A DNA stretch of 20,580 nt from Acidobacteriota bacterium (lineage in GTDB: Bacteria > Acidobacteriota > Blastocatellia > Pyrinomonadales > Pyrinomonadaceae): contig JACCRD010000040.1 in assembly GCA_013813755.1 (NCBI GenBank), positions 1-20,580 of the forward strand, written 5' to 3'. The notes beneath the pieces are model-generated. The model worked only from the letters and a program-made list of their open reading frames with translations. It was not told the origin of the DNA and ran no database searches. Position numbers and translations under genes: made by a program. Shown piece after piece: positions 1-7,013 of the stretch; the first letter of the stretch is position 1, and every line of letters begins with the position of its first letter.

Positions 1-1616
1 ACATCAAAGGTGAATGTCTGACCGAGCGTTGCGGCATCGGCGGCGACCTTACAAACCTTCAATTGAGCAGCATTGAATATGATGTTGACGAATTCTACTT
101 CATTTACTCCAGGTTGAGCAACAAAGCTGATCGTTCTGGTATTAGTGTTAATAAAGGTAGTGCCAGTGCTAGTTCCACCTGTATTTGTAGTAGCACCAGT
201 TCGATCGTTCAACAATCTGATTCTCGCAACTTGAACATTACCATTAACGCCAGCGATGTTAAGTTGACCATTATCAGTAGCACCTGTTGTCGGATCGCCA
301 ACTACACCCGTTTCTGTAACTGTTATCACTGAACCAACCTGGAAAGTGCGATTTCCGGTAGCACCTGTATTACCAGCAGTAGTAGTAGTAGTACCATCAG
401 CATTAGTAACAGTAGTAGTACCAGTTCCAACTTGACCCGCACCAAGAGCAGTGCTGGTAGTGCCAACTTGACCCGTAACAAAGACGCAGAAGCCGCCCGT
501 TTCAGCAGGACCAGCAGGTACTGTTACCTGGCTTACAACACCAGCTGTACCAGGGGTAACATTAGCAGTAACACCTTGTCCAGTTGTATTTGCTCCAGTT
601 CCACCACCTACGAAAGTAGTAGAAGTTGCTGGTTGAGAAGCATTTGTTCCGGTAACATTAAAAGTAAACAGAGTTCCTTGAGGAACGCCCGGTCCGGCAA
701 TCTTACAAATTTTCAATATCGATTCAGTTCGATTGACGAAGACGATTGTCGTCTGGTTTGTTGCAGCAACATTATTCGTTCCTTCAACAACCGCCGCTCT
801 TACGCTAAATGGAGCGAGTTCACGCGAAGGAGGTGTGCCACGAGTTGGCGCGATAATAGTTTGGTTAGTGGTATTAACAGCGATTAATCTGTCCGCAGGT
901 ATCGTAAAGGCACCAACGAAAACATTACCTGCTGTCTGTATTTCACGAACGTCAACAGAGGTGTTGACCGGTGCGGTAAGAGGACCAGCCGGAACAGCAA
1001 TTCGCACTGCAATTAAGCCGGTACATCCACCGACCGGTGCAAAAAATGTTGCCTGAGTTTGTGCGTTAGCGCCGGTACCGCCGGGTTGACCGGTACCAGT
1101 TGTAACTCCGTCGATTTGGAATGCGAAAATACCGTTGCCGCCAGTCGTTCCAGTTGTTGAACCGCCGACACCAGTTGTTGTTCCGCCGCCGCCGATAGTA
1201 CCACCCTCAGCCTGTTTACAAATTTCCACTAAGGCGGTAACTGCAAATTGGTTGTTGAGTGTAACTACGGTTTGGTTGTTAACCGTTCCAGTAGTACCTG
1301 CAGGAATGTTGACAACCGCTCTCGATAAAGGAAGATTAACCTGTCCCAAAGTTCCGGGACCCGAGGTCAACGTAACTTGAGTTAAGATAAACCGTCCGTT
1401 TACAGTGCCGGTGCCAGCCAAGTTAGTGCTGATCTGCGATTCCTGGATAGTTTGCGGACCCGATGCTAATTCGATGGGTCGCGAACATGCGCCGACCGGA
1501 ACTTGAACAGTTTGTCCGCCAACCGTGATTGTGAAGACTCTGCCAGCCAAACCACCATTACCTGGTTGGTTGCTGTTGCCATCAACAAATCCGGTAGCTG
1601 TTTTACAAATTTCCAA
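1..1616 (-). repeat. Protein repeat array within the DUF3494 protein (period growing from 129 to 218 codons)
   Basis: The conserved Cys-Lys codon pair that opens each repeat lies at 1607-1605, 1220-1218, 707-705 and 53-51 on the minus strand. Spacings are 387, 513 and 654 nt (129, 171 and 218 codons), all in frame. The extra length is mostly Thr/Gly/Asn-rich low-complexity sequence in the later units. The array continues past the window edge. Confidence 0.8.
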
Positions 1617-2405
1617 AAAGCCGGTTTGTAATGCAACTGAAGCGTTTTCCAATTCAACTGATCCGTTGAGCGATAATGTGCGACCGGTAACGCTCGCGCC
1701 GCTTCGGACGTTGATGTTATTTTTTGCCAAAATGCTTCCTCTAAAGTTACTGCCTTCGGCGACGGTCGCTGAATCATTGGCGAGGAAAAATACATTATAA
1801 GCTTTTGCTTCGTTCATCAATTGCATTCCCGAACCACTCTGAGCGGTAAGCGAACCGGCAACTCTAAAGATAAAGATACCGTTTGCATCATCAGAGTTGA
1901 GAACAACTTGTCCGGCTAAATCTGCTGAAGACAAACAATATACGCCTGGCGTAAAGGTTTTGCCACCCAAATTTGAGTCGGTAACTTCCGTACACGGCAG
2001 TTGGTTGATGTAGTTAAATGAGCTTCTGAAATCCTTGAAGGTTCCTTCCGCTGATGCATCGCTACGCAACATACCTTTCACGTTGCCGCTGCTCAAGCCT
2101 TTGATTTCACCGCCTGATCTAACGCCAACGTCGCCACCGAATTTCGAATAGCCGTTGTCTTTAATACCTTTTTCAGCAAAAACTGCAAATTCAGTTGCCG
2201 TTCCGAAGTTCAACGCAGCGGTCAAAACTTCATTCGAGACTTGATTGGCAGGTGCCGAAGTAACGTTATCTTGAGCCGAAACTCTGTTTTTACTAGTTGG
2301 CACTAATAAAAAACCCGCAGCAGCGACGGCTGCCAGGGCGAAAAGTGTCACGAGGTATAAGGTCTTCGTGCCCACTTTGTTTAGAAATGTCTTTCTTTTG
2401 TTCAT
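1..2405 (-). CDS. DUF3494 ice-binding-like exported repeat protein (C-terminus beyond window)
   Basis: One uninterrupted minus-strand frame runs from the ATG at 2403-2405 to the left edge (801 complete codons, no stop), so the C-terminus is missing. A purine-rich RBS (rc of 2415-2423, AAGGAAGGA) precedes the ATG. Residues 1-46 are a long basic/hydrophobic export signal ending near VSAQ. Residues ~65-260 match the DUF3494 ice-binding-like beta-solenoid: FAVFAEKG, GDVGV, PCTEV (C138), FTPGVYCLS (C157), IFIFRVAGSLTA, NVFFL, FRGSILA, GRTLSLNGSV. From residue ~262 there are at least four repeats opening with (E/K)(I/V)CK (Cys267, 396, 567, 785), each with FTF/FTI-V-type beta strands. The first two also have a V-GAC or V-GGC motif. 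They resemble the Cys-containing prealbumin/SpaA-like repeats of surface proteins. By family knowledge this is an adhesin or ice-binding surface protein; the actual ligand cannot be told. All plus-strand ORFs here are shadows. Later repeats are very Thr/Gly-rich. Confidence 0.88.
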   Translation of the reverse strand, partial: MNKRKTFLNKVGTKTLYLVTLFALAAVAAAGFLLVPTSKNRVSAQDNVTSAPANQVSNEVLTAALNFGTATEFAVFAEKGIKDNGYSKFGGDVGVRSGGEIKGLSSGNVKGMLRSDASAEGTFKDFRSSFNYINQLPCTEVTDSNLGGKTFTPGVYCLSSADLAGQVVLNSDDANGIFIFRVAGSLTAQSGSGMQLMNEAKAYNVFFLANDSATVAEGSNFRGSILAKNNINVRSGASVTGRTLSLNGSVELENASVALQTGFLEICKTATGFVDGNSNQPGNGGLAGRVFTITVGGQTVQVPVGACSRPIELASGPQTIQESQISTNLAGTGTVNGRFILTQVTLTSGPGTLGQVNLPLSRAVVNIPAGTTGTVNNQTVVTLNNQFAVTALVEICKQAEGGTIGGGGTTTGVGGSTTGTTGGNGIFAFQIDGVTTGTGQPGGTGANAQTQATFFAPVGGCTGLIAVRIAVPAGPLTAPVNTSVDVREIQTAGNVFVGAFTIPADRLIAVNTTNQTIIAPTRGTPPSRELAPFSVRAAVVEGTNNVAATNQTTIVFVNRTESILKICKIAGPGVPQGTLFTFNVTGTNASQPATSTTFVGGGTGANTTGQGVTANVTPGTAGVVSQVTVPAGPAETGGFCVFVTGQVGTTSTALGAGQVGTGTTTVTNADGTTTTTAGNTGATGNRTFQVGSVITVTETGVVGDPTTGATDNGQLNIAGVNGNVQVARIRLLNDRTGATTNTGGTSTGTTFINTNTRTISFVAQPGVNEVEFVNIIFNAAQLKVCKVAADAATLGQTFTFD

Positions 2406-3116
2406 TTAATTTAATCCTTCCTTAATCTATATTGTGAATTACTCTTGTTAATTCTTACCTTTAAGTATGCAGCATAAACTTGCTGCATCTAACCAACATC
2501 AATTGTGAAACTTCTTGTCTAATCAGAAGTTTTACAATTGATTGCAAACTTCGCTAGTTAAAGTTTCAGTTGAGGTTAATGACTCAATTACTGAGGTAAG
2601 AGCCAGTGTCATAGTAACGATGAACTGTATTGCAACGAAATGTGAGTTCGTTTATCACACTACTTCTTATTTTTGTAATCTCGAAGTTAGCTTTTAGTAA
2701 AAACTACCTGTAAGCAAACTTAGTTTTAATAAATAACATAAGAATTTGAAAAAAGCAACTATTTTTTTTTATTCTTTATCGTCAATATTATCAATAAAAT
2801 AATACTACGCATTATCAACTGGTTTTATAAACAAAATCAGTTGATCTATTTTCGCTCGTTTCAAATATTCCGTTTACCTAACGTATAGCCTTAATTACTG
2901 CAAGCTATTTACCTTGAATAATATAACAATCTCAAACTCAACAATCAAATAAGGCAAACAACAGAATTAACATTGTTGTTACAAATACCGGGCTCAAAAT
3001 TTCAAATGCTAGTATAAATTAAACTCTAATTTTGCCAACAACTTAAAATCACAAAGCTAACTTAAAATCGACTTATAAATTGCGTAATTTTCGGTATCTT
3101 ATTTGGCAGGATTTTT
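2406..3116. other. 711-bp AT-rich intergenic region, no gene seen
   Basis: No credible ORF or RNA gene is visible. Besides the two leader hairpins it holds an 8-bp inverted repeat ATCAACTG/CAGTTGAT (2814-2821 and 2838-2845, 16-nt spacer), a 7-bp stem AACAACA/TGTTGTT (2957-2963 and 2974-2980), and an 11-bp direct repeat AACTTAAAATC (3040-3050 and 3059-3069, 19-bp period). It must contain the DUF3494 promoter and the 3' end of the PAP2 transcript. I could not choose a convincing -35/-10 pair. Confidence 0.6.
2467..2539 (-). promoter_or_regulatory. Two tandem hairpins in the 5' leader of the DUF3494 gene
   Basis: Two inverted repeats lie 62-134 nt upstream of the DUF3494 start codon. The first is a perfect 8-bp stem ATGCAGCA/TGCTGCAT (2467-2474 with 2481-2488, 6-nt loop). 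The second has 15-nt arms at 2501-2515 and 2525-2539, a 9-nt loop and one mismatch (a G·U wobble on the plus strand). Neither is followed by a T-run in the direction of the gene, so they are not obvious terminators. They could be operator sites or leader RNA structure; no known riboswitch class was recognised. Confidence 0.5.
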
Positions 3117-3842
3117 TCAAGATTTGTATGTGGTCCGGTTACTCGAATTTTCGAGTAGCGAATCTACTAAAATAACTGCTGAGACCCAAATGACGGCGAC
3201 GGCAAAGCCCGCGATGACATCGCTCGGGTAATGAACGCCCAGATAAATCCGTGAAAAACCAATTAGCAAAATTAGTAAAAGCGCCGCAGAGCAGACTCCG
3301 ATTTGTAGTCCGCGGTTGGTTATTCGCGCCGCCAGAAGCCACGCCAGTGCCCCGTAAAAGCAGGCGGCAAAAAGCGCGTGTCCGCTTGGAAAACTGTATG
3401 AGTCGGGAAGCGGCGTTTCAAAAAACGGAAGGGGTCGCGCACGCGCGAAACTTACTTTTAGAACAAAATTGAGGATTATCGCTCCCGCCATCGTCGTCGT
3501 CAAAAGGACGGCAGCGCGATTCCATTTTTGGCGCGTAAAAATTATTAAAATTAACAGGAAAACGATGCTCAGAAAAAGGGTTGAGCCGAATACTGTAACA
3601 AAATTCATCAAAGCGGTTACCGTTTCGCCTGCGAATTCCTGAGCAAAATCGCGTATAATTTTGTCAAACGCTTCCGTGTCGCCTTTGAGAACTTCGGTTG
3701 CCAGCCAGGCAAAGAAAAACAGAGCGCTCGCCGCAATCGCTAAACCCAAAATCAAAATTGATCCAACTAACGCCCGGACCTTAAGATAAAACATTTTCAG
3801 GCGAGTTTTGGCACGGGCGTGATTTGTTTGCTTGAAAGTCAT
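3117..3842 (-). CDS. PAP2-family membrane phosphatase
   Basis: This 241-residue integral membrane protein carries the complete phosphatidic-acid phosphatase type 2 signature. The three parts are K129-x6-R136-P137 (KVSFARARP), PSGH at 152-155, and S197-R198-x5-H204-x3-D208 (SRIYLGVHYPSD), with the catalytic histidines present. Hydrophobic segments at ~27-50, 80-102, 112-130, 155-172, 180-197 and 208-228 give a six-helix topology. Family members dephosphorylate phosphatidic acid, undecaprenyl pyrophosphate or similar lipid phosphates on the outer face of the inner membrane; the substrate here cannot be assigned. The ATG at 3842 has a GAGG-type RBS about 8 nt upstream. Downstream on the same strand from the phosphoesterase and lipid kinase genes, but separated by 139 bp and probably with its own promoter. 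Confidence 0.92.
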   Translation of the reverse strand: MTFKQTNHARAKTRLKMFYLKVRALVGSILILGLAIAASALFFFAWLATEVLKGDTEAFDKIIRDFAQEFAGETVTALMNFVTVFGSTLFLSIVFLLILIIFTRQKWNRAAVLLTTTMAGAIILNFVLKVSFARARPLPFFETPLPDSYSFPSGHALFAACFYGALAWLLAARITNRGLQIGVCSAALLLILLIGFSRIYLGVHYPSDVIAGFAVAVIWVSAVILVDSLLENSSNRTTYKS

Positions 3843-3871
3843 TCGGGCTGCCTCAATTGTTATTGAAAAAG

Positions 3872-3909
3872 ATTATAATTGAGCGTTACAGGCGCATAAC
3901 AGGCGCATA
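3872..3909 (-). promoter_or_regulatory. Candidate PAP2 promoter with tandem 11-bp direct repeat
   Basis: On the minus strand a perfect TATAAT box (rc of 3872-3877) lies about 30 nt upstream of the PAP2 ATG, implying a short 5' UTR. Immediately upstream are two adjacent copies of ACAGGCGCATA (plus-strand reading, 3888-3898 and 3899-3909). They cover the place where a -35 element would sit, and no good -35 hexamer is visible. This arrangement suggests an activator- or repressor-binding direct repeat. Confidence 0.4.
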
Positions 3910-3981
3910 AAAATTTCAGCTAAAAGATTTATCAAGGCAACAGTATTTCCTGCTTATTAACTTTTGATTTTTAATTTCGCC

Positions 3982-4794
3982 TTACTGGCTGCGCGTCCAT
4001 CCGTTGCTTTCCTGATAAAATACTTCAAGTTTATCACCGGCAAAACTTGCCTGCGCGGGCTGCCATTCGAGACGTTCGACGGTGATGTTTGGATATTCGA
4101 TACGAATGACATTGAACGAATTCGCTTCGCCTCTGCCGCGCGTCGAAGTAGCTGTTCCGGCTTGGATAACAAGCGCGGAATGATCGCCGATTTTATAACG
4201 TTTCGCGGTGTGTCCGGTGTGGCTGACGTGCAGGTGTCCGGCGATAAAGACATCTGCGCCGCAGTCGGCGAGTGTTTCCATCGCCATCCGCGCGCGCCCG
4301 ACAAGCTCGCTGTCGTCGTAACCTTCCGGTAAATCAAAAGGATGATGCGTGACGACGATTTTGACAATGTTCTTATCAAAAGGACAAAGCTTTTCGCGCA
4401 TCAGCGCGACTTGTTCTTCGTTGACGCGCCCGCCTTTGAAAGTTAGTGAACGCGCTGTGTTGATGCCCAACACAGCAATTTCATCGTCAGCATAAAACGG
4501 TTCTAAATCATTTGTAATGTAACGGCGGTATTTGTCGAGCGGCTGAACAAAGCGTGAAAAAACGTTGTAGAGCGGCACGTCGTGGTTGCCGGGAACAACG
4601 ATCTGCGGATTTGGCAGGCGGTCGAGAAAAGCGCGGGCTTCTCTAAATTGCACGCTTCGGGCACGCTGCGTTAAATCGCCGGAAACGGCGACGACATCCG
4701 GTTTTAGGTCACCAACAGTTTTTATCAGCGGCTCGATAATCGCCGCGTCAACGCGCCCGAAATGAACATCGGACAAATGCACCAGCGTTCGCAT
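3982..4794 (-). CDS. Calcineurin-like metallophosphoesterase (Icc/CpdA-like)
   Basis: A 270-residue protein with all metal-binding blocks of the calcineurin-like superfamily: D9-x-H11 (SDVHFG), GD40 (SGDLTQ), GN70-H71-D (PGNHD), H150/H151 (THHPF) and GH187-x-H189 (GHLHVSH). These ligate a dinuclear metal centre for phosphomono- or phosphodiester hydrolysis. The order and spacing resemble the class III cyclic-nucleotide phosphodiesterase/Icc group, but substrate is not predictable. I place the start at the ATG at 4792-4794 rather than the in-frame TTG one codon upstream, because GGAG in the end of the upstream gene is well spaced from the ATG. Only 6 bp separate it from the stop of the lipid kinase gene, so the two are almost certainly co-transcribed. 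No signal peptide, so probably cytoplasmic. Confidence 0.9.
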   Translation of the reverse strand: MRTLVHLSDVHFGRVDAAIIEPLIKTVGDLKPDVVAVSGDLTQRARSVQFREARAFLDRLPNPQIVVPGNHDVPLYNVFSRFVQPLDKYRRYITNDLEPFYADDEIAVLGINTARSLTFKGGRVNEEQVALMREKLCPFDKNIVKIVVTHHPFDLPEGYDDSELVGRARMAMETLADCGADVFIAGHLHVSHTGHTAKRYKIGDHSALVIQAGTATSTRGRGEANSFNVIRIEYPNITVERLEWQPAQASFAGDKLEVFYQESNGWTRSQ

Positions 4795-4800
4795 CAAAAA

Positions 4801-5721
4801 TTACTCCTCTCCATTCGTTTCATTTTCGGTTTTCGTGGGAACAATCACACGCAGCGCGCCGGGAAGAACTCGGTAGTGAAGCGGCGTCTCGAGCATTAGA
4901 ACTTCACCGTCCATCGCCACGCGCATCTGCTTATGCCTGGTTTCGATCCATATCTCGTCCGTACAGAGCGATACGAAATCTTTTGCCTGGCTCAATTTTC
5001 CAAACAGAGCGCGGAGAGCGAGCTGCAATAATCCCAAGCGTCCGACCCGCGGCGTCATATACAAACTCAAATGTCCCGCATCCAGACAAGTGCGTCCGCC
5101 GATATTAAAACTCTCCATTTCATAAACGTTATTGCCGATAAAAATAAACGGGGTACGCGTAGCCATTTCCTTACCGTCAACACTTAAACGAATATTGAGA
5201 AAAGGATAGCGGCGCAGAACTTTGAATGCCGAACGAAAAAGCGAATTCCACTTTCCGTAGCCGAGCTTTTGGCGCTGCTCGCGCCGCCGTACCACATCCG
5301 GGTAAAGTCCCAGACTTGAGTTATTGATAAATACTTGTCCGTTGACTTCCCCGACATCAACCTGAGCACGGCGACCTTCGATAATAACCTGCGCGGCGGC
5401 TTCGAGTTCAAGCGGAATATTCAAATCCTTCGCAAAATGATTGAGCGTACCGAACGGGAGAACGCCCAGAGTTTTTTCCGTACCGACCAGCTCCGACGCG
5501 ACTGCGCTGACCGTGCCGTCGCCGCCGCCCGCGACAATAATTTGGAAATTGCCGCGAGCCGCTTTTTGAGCCATCTCAACAATCTCCGCTCCGCTCCGCG
5601 CCAGTTCGATGTCTGCTTCAATATTATTCGACTTGAAAGCATCGGCAAGCGCGCGTCGTTCATCTTCTTTATCGCTTGTGCCGGAAGCGGCGTTGATAAT
5701 AACTTTGATCGGCAAAGACAT
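4801..5721 (-). CDS. Diacylglycerol kinase-family lipid kinase (DagK/YegS type)
   Basis: A 306-residue protein of usual length for soluble bacterial lipid kinases. The catalytic domain has N10-A-A-S-G (family NP-x-SG variant), the ATP-binding GGGDGT at 65-70 and PFGTLNHFAKDL at 89-100. The C-terminal domain carries DGE at 271-273, matching the conserved acidic position of the family. The expected reaction is phosphorylation of diacylglycerol (or a related lipid alcohol) to phosphatidic acid at the inner membrane. It sits directly upstream of the phosphoesterase, and a PAP2 phosphatase with the opposing type of activity lies next along. The ATG at 5719-5721 has no clear Shine-Dalgarno sequence. 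A sphingoid- or other lipid-specific kinase is possible since the family is broad. Confidence 0.92.
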   Translation of the reverse strand: MSLPIKVIINAASGTSDKEDERRALADAFKSNNIEADIELARSGAEIVEMAQKAARGNFQIIVAGGGDGTVSAVASELVGTEKTLGVLPFGTLNHFAKDLNIPLELEAAAQVIIEGRRAQVDVGEVNGQVFINNSSLGLYPDVVRRREQRQKLGYGKWNSLFRSAFKVLRRYPFLNIRLSVDGKEMATRTPFIFIGNNVYEMESFNIGGRTCLDAGHLSLYMTPRVGRLGLLQLALRALFGKLSQAKDFVSLCTDEIWIETRHKQMRVAMDGEVLMLETPLHYRVLPGALRVIVPTKTENETNGEE

Positions 5722-5842
5722 AGAAGTTTTTTCGTTGTGTCAACCTTTTATTTTTAGGCAGATGAGCAAAAGTTCTCGGACATTAAAAACTGCGCAAAAA
5801 AAGATATTTTCTGACTTTGCCAATTTAATTTTTAATTTTGAA

Positions 5843-6718
5843 TTAAATAATAATGCGGCGATAGCGAGCCAGTACAAACATATGAAATCCGTAAGCAATT
5901 AATCCGAGCGCGACCACGCCCAGCAGAAGTTGTCCGTATGACTGCTGTTCGAGCGCCCGCAAAGCGCCGCTCAAACCGCGGGTTTCATTAGCATTCGACT
6001 GCAGCGCCGCCTGAACTAAAAAGCCGCCGATAATTCCAAATACGACTCCGCGCGCGGCAAGTCCGAACTGACCGGCGCGAGTCGCAAAATTTTCCGTCTT
6101 GTCATCCATCTGATCGGTCATCAATTTCTCGCGGAATTTTGCGGTGTAAGCTTTGTAAAAATGAGAAATGGCGACGGCAATAAAGCCCAGACCGACCGCG
6201 CCGACCAGCCATTGTCCGAGCGGTTGGGCAAGCAGCGTCGCCGTCCATTCTTTCGAAGACTGTTCGCTGTTTTTATTATCGCCATTGCCGAAAACCATCC
6301 GCGCGGCGGAAAATGCTAAAGCGATATGAATCGCTCCGATAAACGCATAACCGATGCGGACGGCGATTCCCTTCGCTCCCGAACCTTTGTTTTCCGTATC
6401 CAGAATAGCCTGAACAATCCGCCAGACGGCATATCCGGCAAGCCCGATCGCGACGGCGCCAAGCAAAATTTTTCCGAAAGGCTGAGAAAGTATTTCTCCA
6501 AAAGCGCCGCGTGAATCAGTCTTTTTGCCGCCGCCCGTAAACGCGGCGAGCGCGGCGAGGATTCCGATAATAATGTAAACGACGCCTTTCGCCGCAAAAC
6601 CGAATCTGGCGAGCGGAATAATCCAGCCCTGAGCGGATTTTGAAATCCGCTCGACTTTTTCCTTGGCGACGTTGAGATTATCTTTTGCTGCACTGAGAGT
6701 TGAACTTCTGTTTTCCAT
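5843..6718 (-). CDS. DUF1206-family membrane protein
   Basis: A 291-residue protein built of three internal repeats, each a pair of membrane helices. Repeat openings are RFGFAAKGVVYIIIG (~38), RIGYAFIGAIHIA (~120) and QFGLAARGVVFGIIGG (~217). Each is followed by an inter-helix motif of type QP(F/L)G-x-(I/W)LLGAV or QSYGQLLLGVV. This three-times-two-helix pattern is the signature of DUF1206. An N-terminal stretch of ~25 charged residues is probably cytoplasmic. The function of the family is unknown. The ATG at 6716-6718 has a clear AGGAG about 10 nt upstream, one of the best RBSs in the window. Same orientation as the downstream lipid kinase gene with 121 bp between, so co-transcription is uncertain. 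Confidence 0.85.
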   Translation of the reverse strand: MENRSSTLSAAKDNLNVAKEKVERISKSAQGWIIPLARFGFAAKGVVYIIIGILAALAAFTGGGKKTDSRGAFGEILSQPFGKILLGAVAIGLAGYAVWRIVQAILDTENKGSGAKGIAVRIGYAFIGAIHIALAFSAARMVFGNGDNKNSEQSSKEWTATLLAQPLGQWLVGAVGLGFIAVAISHFYKAYTAKFREKLMTDQMDDKTENFATRAGQFGLAARGVVFGIIGGFLVQAALQSNANETRGLSGALRALEQQSYGQLLLGVVALGLIAYGFHMFVLARYRRIII

Positions 6719-6845
6719 AAACCGTTTTCTCCTTGACCAAAAATAGCATAATACTACACTCGGAGATAAAAATACTCAGAATATAGGCGCTATTTCAAAA
6801 ATAAATCTTTTTGAAATGAAGCAGTTAAATTTTTCTGTAAAAAGG

Positions 6846-6883
6846 AAAGTCAGGCGAAAATATATTCTCGCCTGACTTTTTTT
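6846..6883. terminator. Rho-independent terminator-like hairpin (stronger T-run on plus strand)
   Basis: Perfect 12-bp stem AAAGTCAGGCGA/TCGCCTGACTTT (6846-6857 and 6868-6879) with a 10-nt loop, followed on the plus strand by T's to 6883. On the minus strand the stem is followed by TTTCCTTTTT, a weaker tract. No plus-strand gene lies upstream, so it probably acts as a second, back-up terminator for the minus-strand gene at 7014-8720. Confidence 0.7.
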
Positions 6884-6960
6884 AACTTACACAACTTAGC
6901 TATTTCTAAAATGATCTAAAATAAAAAATTTTTCGGAAAATTTCGAACTAAATTTAAATA

Positions 6961-6994
6961 AAAAAAGAAGGACGAATTTTCATCCCTCTTTTTT
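6961..6994 (-). terminator. Intrinsic terminator of the glycine-zipper protein gene
   Basis: Twelve-nucleotide arms at 6961-6972 and 6983-6994 with a 10-nt loop pair fully on the minus-strand RNA (one G·U, where the plus strand would have an A·C mismatch). The minus-strand RNA ends in a run of six U's. It starts 19 bp past the stop codon of the gene ending at 7014. A third hairpin AAATTTT-TCGG-AAAATTT (6926-6943) lies between it and the 6846-6883 hairpin. Confidence 0.75.
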
Positions 6995-7013
6995 ACATCA
7001 TTGTTCGACAGAT

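Noticed and set aside
63..1800. Several plus-strand ORFs and short minus-strand ORFs in the first 1.8 kb
   Set aside because: They overlap a single long minus-strand frame with clear domain and repeat structure. Their own translations are Ser/Thr/Val-biased shadows of its Thr/Gly codons.
2640..2665. CRP-like site TGTGA...TCACA upstream of the DUF3494 gene
   Set aside because: The half-sites are separated by nine bases rather than six, so it does not fit the CRP/FNR spacing.
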